Shown here: positions 1 to 5,278 of the stretch, piece after piece
How positions within the stretch are numbered: position 1 is the stretch's first letter
Layout of the letters: the number at the start of each line of letters is the position of its first letter
Source of the DNA: Firmicutes bacterium UBA4795
Lineage (GTDB): Bacteria > Bacillota > Desulfotomaculia > Desulfotomaculales > Nap2-2B
DNA: 5,278 bases
Direction: 5' to 3'
Assembly: GCA_002402825.1 (NCBI GenBank)
Contig: DHGP01000013.1
Span: 1-5,278, forward strand
Position numbers and translations under genes: made by a program
Notes under the pieces: generated by a model
Seen by the model: the letters and a program-made list of their open reading frames with translations, nothing else
Databases searched by the model: none
What the model was told of the DNA's origin: nothing

Positions 1-12
1 GGTTGCCATGGG

Positions 13-53
13 GTTTTAATTCATAAGTTTTAATTCATAGGTTTTAATTTAAG
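13..53. repeat. 14-base tandem repeat, about three copies
   Basis: The unit GTTTTAATTCATAA/G occurs at 13-26 and 27-40. A third, degenerate copy (GTTTTAATTTAAG) follows at 41-53. The first two copies differ only in the last base. The array lies near the window edge in non-coding DNA. The period is too short and lacks spacers, so it is not a CRISPR. Replication slippage in AT-rich DNA is the simplest explanation. Confidence 0.75.
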
Positions 54-478
54 TTGGTTTGGTTAAATTTAATACTTTTTATCATTTTAGATTAGTTTTT
101 CCATAAGTCTATTTAGAGGGAAGCTGCTTGGTAAAAGTTTTTACACAAGAGTATTGACACTACCACTTCACCTTTTCAAACCATAGAACCCTTGGGAATC
201 AAGAGAAAGTTATTTTTTTATTTAGTCTACAATTTTCAATTGCACTAATATCAAGCATTAAATTGGTTGTAATAGGCTACAACTTTAAATTCCTAAGCAC
301 CTGATAAAAAAAGAGAAACCCTTGAGTATTTGATTGAAGCAATAAAAGTTTGCCTAAAAATATTAACAAAAAAGAAGGAAAATAAGGTTAAGCAAAGAAT
401 AAATAACATGGCGAGGAAAAAATTATTGCTTGCTAGAAATAATTGGTCAATGTCAAAGCTATACATTTGTAACCAATG

Positions 479-563
479 GCCCGGTATTTAAAAAACGGCT
501 TAAAGCTATTCAGGGCAAAAAGGAAGAAAGATAGCATTTAGTTTCTGGAAATCTTTACCGGGC
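479..563 (+). promoter_or_regulatory. Possible leader hairpin before the DUF2284 gene
   Basis: GCCCGGTA at 479-486 is the exact reverse complement of TACCGGGC at 556-563. G-U pairs could extend the stem outward by two positions (478/564 and 477/565). The loop would be about 69 bases. The right arm ends where the purine-rich ribosome binding site (about 565-571) begins, so pairing could affect translation of the gene starting at 578. The GC-rich arms stand out against their AT-rich surroundings. The long loop and lack of comparative data make this tentative. It has no U-tract and so is not a terminator. Confidence 0.3.
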
Positions 564-577
564 TGGGGGAGAGGATT

Positions 578-1087
578 ATGAATTACCAAGACGAGCTTGA
601 GAAATTTGGGATGAAAGTAGGCTATGAATCCCTTTTAGTTAGAAAGGATATTGTTACCGATGAAAAGGTAAAGGAAAAATGTAAAGTTGATACATCAAAT
701 TACGGCAAAAATTATGCCTGTCCTCCTTTTTCCCCTGTTATTACTCAATTCAAGAAAAGGAATATCTTTGTTTACCTCTTATATATCCAAGGGAAAGAGG
801 TAGAGAAATGGGACTTGCTTACTAAGTTAATCTTTGATTATGGCAAAAAGCTAGAGAAGGAATTGGCTGGTATTTGCTTGATAGCCGGGCCTTGCAAGTT
901 ATGTAAATCATGTAAAGCTGAAACAGCCGAGACCTGCCCTTTTCCCCAAGAAAGGCGCTATTCATTTACAGGGGTAGGATTAGATACAGAGAAATTAAAC
1001 AAGATTTTAAGGCGAAAAATAGTCTGGGACAATAGATATATAAGCGCGGTGGGGGGATGCCTAACGGATAAAGAGGGAGTAGATTAA
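578..1087 (+). CDS. DUF2284 family putative metal-binding protein
   Basis: A 169-residue soluble protein without signal peptide or membrane segment. It matches the DUF2284 (predicted metal-binding) pattern by eye. An N-terminal Cys35 is followed by a Tyr-Gly-Lys-Asn segment and Cys48-Pro-Pro. A second cluster, Cys106-x2-Cys109-x2-Cys112-x7-Cys120-Pro, is followed by an Arg-x-Ser segment and Gly-Leu-Asp (134-136). Additional cysteines are C100 and C161. The two clusters suggest binding of an iron-sulfur cluster or zinc. The family has no firmly established biochemical function that I can state. Length is typical of the shorter members. The ATG at 578 is preceded by GGGGGAG at 565-571 with about six bases of spacing, which supports this start. 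It is followed after 53 bases by a radical SAM gene on the same strand, suggesting an operon and a redox or cofactor-related role (inference). Confidence 0.85.
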   Translation: MNYQDELEKFGMKVGYESLLVRKDIVTDEKVKEKCKVDTSNYGKNYACPPFSPVITQFKKRNIFVYLLYIQGKEVEKWDLLTKLIFDYGKKLEKELAGICLIAGPCKLCKSCKAETAETCPFPQERRYSFTGVGLDTEKLNKILRRKIVWDNRYISAVGGCLTDKEGVD

Positions 1088-1140
1088 GACAAATTATTTT
1101 CCATTTTGCAGGGAGAAAGGGGGGGTGAGTTAAGTAGGAA

Positions 1141-1866
1141 ATGATAAAAACTAAAGTTTATCATATTTCCTTCCACGCGGCCCATAATTTATCCTGCCTT
1201 TTTTTCTGGGGATGTAACTTTTCCTGTAAAGGATGCTTAAGAAGAGCAGAGCCTTTAGATTGCCACTTTCCAGAAACAAAAAATCCTAAGCCTTTTTCTC
1301 CTACCTTTCTTACTTTAGATGAAATAATCAGTGCTTTAAAAAAGGCAAAACCAAAGATCATAGTTTTTGAAGGGTGGGAGCCAACGTTTGATCAAAATCT
1401 TTCTGAAATCACTAAAAGGCTCCACCATGAACTTGGAACCTGGAATTATTTGCTTACAAACGGTTATTTTCTCCCCGAACTTGAAGGAATGGACGAGGTT
1501 AAGGTAAGTATAAAAGCTATATCTTCAGAAATACATCAAGAATATACTGGGAAATCAAATAAAAGGGTTTTGGAGAATTTTCAAAAACTTTATCAAGGTA
1601 AGATTAAGCTAAGTGCTGAAACTGTTCTTATCCCCGGTTTTGTGGACAAAGAAGAGGTTGGTAAAATAGCGAAATTTATCGCCTCCGTTAATAAAGAGAT
1701 CCCCCTTCGTATAGATGCTTATTGGCCAATCGTCTCTAAAAGATGGAGAGCACCAACTACCAAGGAGATGAAGGAAGCAGTCGAGGAAGCAAAAAGCTAT
1801 CTTGTAAATGTTTCCTTTTTGGATGGAAGTGAAGAAGTTCAAGGAGAAGTAATAAGGCTAATTTAG
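1141..1866 (+). CDS. Radical SAM protein, pyruvate formate-lyase activase-like
   Basis: A 241-residue protein with the canonical radical SAM cysteines C25-x3-C29-x2-C32, expected to hold a [4Fe-4S] cluster that cleaves S-adenosylmethionine. A strand (VYHISFH) precedes the motif, as in small activase-like members. The usual Gly-Gly-Glu-Pro SAM-binding motif appears as Gly78-Trp79-Glu80-Pro81-Thr82, keeping the Glu-Pro core. Later barrel elements include LLTNGY (104-109), VKVSIKA (120-126) and ETVLIPG (160-166). There is no extra C-terminal cluster domain, only two additional cysteines (C19, C41). The substrate is unknown: a glycyl radical enzyme activase, a peptide-modifying or a cofactor-building role are all possible, and no glycyl radical enzyme is present here. 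The ATG start fits the motif position, but the nearest ribosome-binding-like sequence (AGGAA, 1136-1140) touches the ATG. A stronger G-rich run at 1119-1125 lies rather far upstream. It is probably cotranscribed with the DUF2284 gene. Confidence 0.87.
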   Translation: MIKTKVYHISFHAAHNLSCLFFWGCNFSCKGCLRRAEPLDCHFPETKNPKPFSPTFLTLDEIISALKKAKPKIIVFEGWEPTFDQNLSEITKRLHHELGTWNYLLTNGYFLPELEGMDEVKVSIKAISSEIHQEYTGKSNKRVLENFQKLYQGKIKLSAETVLIPGFVDKEEVGKIAKFIASVNKEIPLRIDAYWPIVSKRWRAPTTKEMKEAVEEAKSYLVNVSFLDGSEEVQGEVIRLI

Positions 1867-1891
1867 TCTCATTATAACAGAAGATGTATAA

Positions 1892-2062
1892 CACCTTGGA
1901 TTGGTTGTGCAGTTGCCCGGAAAAAAGCCTTCATCACAAACAAAAAAAGGTTATCCAGTTAGCTTAGGAAACGAATCATATAACCATCTCAATCCTGACA
2001 TAAGTTATTTAAAACCACAAGGTGTTGCCTTAATGCTTGGTAAACAAAAAACTCAGGAGTAA
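1892..2062 (+). pseudogene. Possible small gene or gene remnant
   Basis: A plus-strand frame stays open for 56 codons from just after a TAA (1889-1891) to a TAA at 2060-2062. It fills the gap between the radical SAM gene and the convergent nadE-like gene, and its last 10 bases overlap the 3' end of the latter. The translation is not low-complexity. It reads like a protein C-terminus, including segments GYPVSLGNESYNHLNPD and YLKPQGVALMLGKQ. Only weak starts exist (TTG at 1901, GTG at 1907), and neither has a ribosome binding site. I do not recognise the family. It could be the 3' remnant of a lost gene, a true small protein, or chance. Confidence 0.3.
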
Positions 2063-2988
2063 ATTTTTCGCATATGTTCTGATTTTTGAATCAAATTTTG
2101 TACCTCTATGATTTGTTTTTCTTTTATTTCCAAGGCGTCAGCTATTTCAGAAATTTTCCATCCTTTTTCTAAGGCTAATAAGATTAAATCCAATTTTTCA
2201 TAAGGGATTGTTATTGCTTTTTCATCGGTAAGTCCTGGAATAATATCGGGTGAGGGGGGCTTCTCTATAATCCTGGAAGGAATATTTAGATATTCAGCAA
2301 GTTCTCGCACCTGAGTTTTATACAAGTTTAAAAGTGGCATGATATCAACTGCAGCGTCACAGCCATGTTTTACAAAAAACCCAATTTTGTATTCGCTTTT
2401 ATTTGCGGCTCCAACTACTAACTTATTTTCGAGCTCTGCGTAAAGATAAAGTAATAGCATTCGCAATCTATGTTTTATTCGATAATAGGCATTACCTTTT
2501 TTAAGATAAGCGTCAAATTCCTTATCCTTAAAACCTAAAATACTGGCTGAAAAAGGGGTCTCCCCTGTTTTTCTTTGATAAAAACTATAAGCTTTTTCAA
2601 CTAAAGTTCCCTTTAACTTTTCTAAGAAGAGAAGTTTATTTAAGGGAAACAATTTATACGTTCCAAGCTTTTTAAGGTAAGGAGTAATATCAATTAACCT
2701 TGTTTCAATCTTCAGTTCGTTAGCCAAATTCAGCGCATCTTTTATGTGTTCCTTTTTTGAATCCTTCTCTGGCATGATTAAAGCCAGAGTTTTCTCTGAG
2801 CCAACTGCCCTTTTACATAAAGCGGCGACCACGGCTGAATCAATTCCCCCGCTTAGCCCTAATATCGTTCCCTCTCTTTCTAGTTTTTTTGTATATACCC
2901 GGATAAAATTCTCTAACGAAGGAGCTAATTCTTCTGGCCTAATCTTTATTTCAGATTTTAAGTTTTTCAATTTAGTACCCAAATTCAT
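2053..2988 (-). CDS. nadE: Ammonia-dependent NAD+ synthase family protein
   Basis: A 311-residue cytoplasmic ATP-pyrophosphatase. NAD+ synthases convert deamido-NAD+, ATP and ammonia to NAD+, AMP and pyrophosphate. The PP-loop is LSGGIDSA (45-52). Further family motifs are GAANKSE (193-199), HGCDAAVDIMPL (208-219), LYKTQV (222-227), KPPSPD (243-248) followed by PGLTDE (251-256), and a C-terminal SEHMR (303-307) where NadE proteins usually have His-Lys-Arg. There is no glutaminase domain, so free ammonia is the expected nitrogen donor. The region between ITP (101-103) and KGNAYYRIKHRLRM (164-177) is longer than in the usual bacterial enzymes, so this is a divergent subgroup. A related amide-forming reaction cannot be excluded. 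The ATG start places the PP-loop about 45 residues in, as is usual. The ribosome binding site is weak: AGGGA sits very close to the ATG. The gene stands alone on this strand behind its own predicted promoter. Confidence 0.85.
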   Translation of the reverse strand: MNLGTKLKNLKSEIKIRPEELAPSLENFIRVYTKKLEREGTILGLSGGIDSAVVAALCKRAVGSEKTLALIMPEKDSKKEHIKDALNLANELKIETRLIDITPYLKKLGTYKLFPLNKLLFLEKLKGTLVEKAYSFYQRKTGETPFSASILGFKDKEFDAYLKKGNAYYRIKHRLRMLLLYLYAELENKLVVGAANKSEYKIGFFVKHGCDAAVDIMPLLNLYKTQVRELAEYLNIPSRIIEKPPSPDIIPGLTDEKAITIPYEKLDLILLALEKGWKISEIADALEIKEKQIIEVQNLIQKSEHMRKIYS

Positions 2989-3446
2989 TTCCCTAATTTT
3001 CTTCTTTTTTGCTAATAATTTTAAGCTAAACTTTATTATAGTGATAATTTATTATTTTTTCAGGATTAAAACTATGTTTACAACCGCGATTTTAACCTTT
3101 TACAAACAATTTTTTCTAGTAAAGTAATACCTATATAAAACATGCCTGTAATTTCGCCTATCTGGTTGATTTATATTAAATTTACGCCTTAAGGTCTTTT
3201 TAATTTCTTTTTCAGGAGATATAGAAAGAAATAATAGTTAAAATTTTAGCAATAAATAGCAGGATAACGGACAAAAAAATAGAAATTAATCATAAAAACA
3301 AGTAAATTAAAAAAAACTTTACCTGAAGCCAAAAGAGGACAAACAGTAACAAAGCTCGAATTAACAAGAGAAATAACCTCTAAGGCTGATATAACCCAAA
3401 AAATGAAGTCGGGTAAAAGTAATTCTTCAGTCAGGAGGAAAGATTT
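2989..3446. other. AT-rich divergent intergenic region
   Basis: This stretch separates the minus-strand nadE-like gene from the plus-strand aminotransferase gene. Apart from the minus-strand promoter at 3035-3063 and the AGGAGG site near its right end, I see nothing firm. No good plus-strand promoter with proper spacing was found for the aminotransferase. A plus-strand frame is open from 3283 to the TAG at 3474-3476 (64 codons, Lys/Thr-rich). It lacks a start codon in its first half and runs 30 bases into the aminotransferase gene in another frame, so it is not called as a gene. Confidence 0.5.
3035..3063 (-). promoter_or_regulatory. Sigma-A-type promoter for the nadE-like gene
   Basis: Read on the minus strand, CTGAAA (3058-3063) lies 17 bases upstream of a perfect TATAAT (3035-3040). 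The -35 hexamer matches TTGACA at four of six positions. The spacing is ideal, and transcription would begin near 3028, giving a leader of about 40 bases before the ATG at 2988. The surrounding DNA is very AT-rich, which raises the chance of accidental matches. Confidence 0.5.
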
Positions 3447-3449
3447 TTG
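3433..3449 (+). promoter_or_regulatory. Strong ribosome binding site with TTG start
   Basis: AGGAGG at 3433-3438 lies eight bases before TTG at 3447-3449. This near-perfect Shine-Dalgarno sequence decides the TTG start of the aminotransferase. The next in-frame ATG codons lie far inside conserved family sequence and would truncate the protein. Confidence 0.85.
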
Positions 3450-4874
3450 TCTTGTGAAAAGGAAGAACGCTTATTAGTTAAACCGGAAGGCTTGCTTGCT
3501 CTTAACGATGCGCTGAGTTTAAACAGAGAACAGGTTAAAGAACTGCATAAAAAATATCTGAATTCTGCTCTGACTACCTTACTGGGATTGATAAATTTCG
3601 ATAAGCGGTTTGTCCGGGCTCAAGGAGTATCAGTTTGGGATAGTAAGGGAAGGGAGTACCTAGACTTTCTTGGAGCTTTCGGCGCTTTGAATCTTGGACA
3701 TAATCATCCTAAAATAATTGGAGCGTTAGAAAAGGTAAAAGAATTACCAAATCTACTTCAATCTTCCTTGGGTACGCTTGCTGGAGCTTTAGCTAACAAT
3801 TTAGCTAAAATTACACCTGGCAATCTCAGTCGCTCTTTTTTCTGTAACAGCGGCGCAGAAGCTGTAGAAGGAGCATTGAAGCTGGCCCGCATAGCAACTG
3901 GCCGGAAGGAATTTATTTACTGTCAGGGTTCTTTTCATGGAAAGACTTTTGGTGCTCTTTCAGTCACCGGGCGAAAAAAATACCAGCAGCCTTTTTTGCC
4001 GTTACTTCCTGGTTGTGTAGAAGTTCCGTATGGAGATCTTCAAGCATTGAATCTTTCCCTTAAAAACCAGCAGGTGGCAGCTTTTATTGTTGAACCAATT
4101 CAAGGAGAAGGTGGAATCATCTTGCCACCGCCAGGCTACCTGGCAGAAGCCAGAAGACTGTGCTTAAAATATGGAACCCTTTTTATTGCAGATGAAGTAC
4201 AAACTGGCTTTGGAAGAACGGGAAATATGTTTGCCTGCGAACATGAAGGAATTGTTCCGGATGTAATCTGTCTTGCCAAATCACTGGGCGGCGGGGTAAT
4301 GCCTATAGGAGCTTATCTTACTACTGATGAAATCTGGAAAAAAGCTTACGGAAGCATGGAAAAGTGTACTTTGCATACTTCTACTTTTGGCGGAAATTCT
4401 CTGGCATCAGCAGCAGCCCTTGCCACCATTGAAGTAATTTATGAAGAAAACTTAATCGAACAGGTCCGGGAAAAAGGCAAGTACCTGCTGGATAAATTGC
4501 TTAAGCTTAAAGAAAAACACCCTCATTTGCTTAAAGATGTCCGGGGCAGAGGTTTATTAATTGGGCTTGAGTTTAATCAACCAAAAAATAGCTTAAGCAA
4601 CAGGCTTTCTTTTGGCCTTGTTGAAAAGCTATCCGATGAGTTTTTGGGCAGCATGGTAGCTGGAGAGCTTTTAAATAAACATGGCATTATCACTGCCTAC
4701 ACTTTAAACAATCCAAATGTAATCCGGTTGGAACCACCGCTTATTGTAACTTACAATCAGCTTGACACGGTAATCAACGCCCTGGAAGAAATCCTGAAAG
4801 CCCATAAGGGTTTTCTTAGCGTGGCAGCTTCTACAGCCAAAACCGCAATCAAGTCCCTGGTCACTAAAAAATAG
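3447..4874 (+). CDS. patA: Class III aminotransferase, putrescine aminotransferase-like
   Basis: A 475-residue cytoplasmic PLP enzyme of fold type I. The closest match I can recall is E. coli putrescine aminotransferase (PatA/YgjG), which moves an amino group from putrescine to 2-oxoglutarate, giving 4-aminobutanal (cyclising to 1-pyrroline) and glutamate. Visible motifs are FFCNSGAEA (131-139, cofactor phosphate binding), GSFHGKT (161-167), VEPIQGEGG (215-223), ADEVQTGFGRTG (248-259, with Asp249 facing the pyridine nitrogen) and CLAKSLGGG (275-283, with Lys278 as the Schiff-base lysine). Also present are HTSTFGGN (310-317) and RLEPP (427-431, with Arg427 likely binding the substrate carboxylate). 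All key residues are present. Between about 376 and 415 the chain appears some 20 residues longer than the E. coli enzyme. There is also a short C-terminal extension. Ornithine or 4-aminobutyrate aminotransferase activity is the main alternative. TTG start behind AGGAGG. A small membrane-protein gene follows. Confidence 0.88.
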   Translation: MSCEKEERLLVKPEGLLALNDALSLNREQVKELHKKYLNSALTTLLGLINFDKRFVRAQGVSVWDSKGREYLDFLGAFGALNLGHNHPKIIGALEKVKELPNLLQSSLGTLAGALANNLAKITPGNLSRSFFCNSGAEAVEGALKLARIATGRKEFIYCQGSFHGKTFGALSVTGRKKYQQPFLPLLPGCVEVPYGDLQALNLSLKNQQVAAFIVEPIQGEGGIILPPPGYLAEARRLCLKYGTLFIADEVQTGFGRTGNMFACEHEGIVPDVICLAKSLGGGVMPIGAYLTTDEIWKKAYGSMEKCTLHTSTFGGNSLASAAALATIEVIYEENLIEQVREKGKYLLDKLLKLKEKHPHLLKDVRGRGLLIGLEFNQPKNSLSNRLSFGLVEKLSDEFLGSMVAGELLNKHGIITAYTLNNPNVIRLEPPLIVTYNQLDTVINALEEILKAHKGFLSVAASTAKTAIKSLVTKK

Positions 4875-5056
4875 TTGGGGAAGTCACTTTGGATCACCAA
4901 CATAAAAGAAAAGACAGCTTACCCAATGAAGATTGCCGTCTTAAGATGAAGGCGGATCAGGAAGGGTGGTTATTGACCAGGTGGAACTGGTTAAGTGAAG
5001 CACGCAGGGTAATATTTTATCAAGAAGAACAAACAAAAAAGGAGATAAAAGCTATT

Positions 5057-5278
5057 ATGGAGATAATTATCGTATATGTGGTGACGGTAGCACTATTTGC
5101 AGGCGTTCCCATGATTCTTGACATCTGCCTGGCCTACCGCTCAAAAAACAAAGAGTTAGGGATGTTAGTTGAAAAAGCATCCCAGGATAAATTAGAGCCT
5201 GACGAACTAAAAGAGCTGATCAAGAAGGCTGGTAAGCCGCCTCAGGGCATACCAGGTCTTGCCCGGGCAACAATGGCT
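5057..5278 (+). CDS. Small membrane-anchored protein, partial at 3' end
   Basis: The frame is open to the window edge, giving 74 residues without a stop. From the ATG at 5057 the protein begins with a hydrophobic segment (about residues 3-27: IIIVYVVTVALFAGV, then PMILDICLAY). A basic turn (RSKNK) and a charged, helix-like region (residues 32-60) follow, then a Pro/Gly segment (KPPQGIPGL, 60-68). It is probably a one- or two-pass membrane protein whose second segment may lie beyond the edge. I do not recognise a function. AAGGAG at 5039-5044 is 12 bases upstream, a rather long spacing. The same frame is open back to 4868 and offers a TTG at 4889 that would add 56 mostly charged, Trp-containing residues, so the start is uncertain. 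It follows the aminotransferase by 182 bases (15 if the TTG is used) and may be cotranscribed. Confidence 0.6.
   Translation, partial: MEIIIVYVVTVALFAGVPMILDICLAYRSKNKELGMLVEKASQDKLEPDELKELIKKAGKPPQGIPGLARATMA

Larger units (their letters stand above)
1..577. other. AT-rich non-coding stretch
   Basis: I see no convincing gene here: all frames on the plus strand are broken by frequent stops. The longest plus-strand open stretch is about 297-487. It encodes a Lys-rich string but has no ATG near its beginning and no ribosome binding site. A 21-codon frame at 476-541 (starting MARYLKNGLK) is also without a ribosome binding site. One or both could be remnants of a decayed gene. The stretch contains a 14-base tandem repeat at 13-53 and an inverted repeat (479-486 with 556-563). 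A TTGACA hexamer at 154-159 has no acceptable -10 partner at normal spacing, so no promoter is called. A sampled 60-base line (181-240) is 28% G+C. Confidence 0.6.

Noticed and set aside
13..53. CRISPR repeat fragment
   Set aside because: The copies are directly adjacent with a 14-base period and no spacers, and no cas-like gene is present.
154..187. TTGACA hexamer as a promoter -35 element
   Set aside because: No reasonable -10 hexamer lies 16-18 bases downstream, and the nearest gene begins almost 400 bases away.
1161..1361. 66-codon minus-strand frame
   Set aside because: It is a shadow of the conserved radical SAM coding sequence, including its cysteine motif, on the other strand.
1609..1842. 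77-codon minus-strand frame
   Set aside because: It is antisense to the C-terminal part of the radical SAM gene and has no recognisable features.
1890..2026. 9-base inverted repeat AACACCTTG/CAAGGTGTT as a bidirectional terminator
   Set aside because: The arms are 119 bases apart with no compact stem-loop or U-tract. A match of this size is reasonably likely by chance.
2744..3127. 127-codon plus-strand frame opposite the nadE-like gene
   Set aside because: It is antisense to the conserved N-terminal half of the NadE protein. The translation is Phe/Ser-rich with no family resemblance.
3283..3476. 64-codon plus-strand frame overlapping the aminotransferase start
   Set aside because: It has no usable start codon or ribosome binding site upstream, and its Lys/Thr-rich composition reflects AT-rich DNA. 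The aminotransferase start is far better supported.

Overview
This window looks like chromosomal DNA from an AT-rich anaerobic bacterium. A low-G+C member of the Firmicutes (Clostridia/Peptococcaceae type) is the best guess. The reasons are purine-rich ribosome binding sites, a TTG start behind a strong AGGAGG, an oxygen-sensitive radical SAM enzyme, and an aminotransferase whose overall style fits that group. The lineage is inferred from these features, not proven.

Layout. Positions 1-577 hold no convincing gene, only a short 14-base tandem repeat near the left edge and an 8-base inverted repeat ending just before the first ribosome binding site. Positions 578-1866 carry two plus-strand genes 53 bases apart: a cysteine-rich DUF2284 putative metal-binding protein and a small radical SAM protein. 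They probably form a two-gene operon. Positions 1867-2052 separate these genes from a convergent minus-strand gene. This interval is mostly filled by a 56-codon open frame that reads like protein but has no recognised family.

Positions 2053-2988 (minus strand) encode a stand-alone ATP-pyrophosphatase of the NAD+ synthase (NadE) family with an enlarged middle region. A good sigma-A-type promoter lies upstream on the minus strand, at 3035-3063. The divergent intergenic stretch 2989-3446 is very AT-rich. A class III PLP-dependent aminotransferase closely resembling putrescine aminotransferase follows at 3447-4874. The start of a small membrane-anchored protein then runs off the right edge.

How the genes fit together. 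There is no single obvious pathway. The DUF2284/radical SAM pair is the least understood part, and its two Cys-rich products may act together on an unknown substrate. NadE-type activity supplies NAD+ from deamido-NAD+ and ammonia. The aminotransferase would move the amino group of putrescine (or a similar diamine or omega-amino acid) onto 2-oxoglutarate. The right-hand third is visibly richer in G+C than the left-hand intergenic DNA. No rRNA, tRNA, CRISPR array, transposase or convincing intrinsic terminator was seen.
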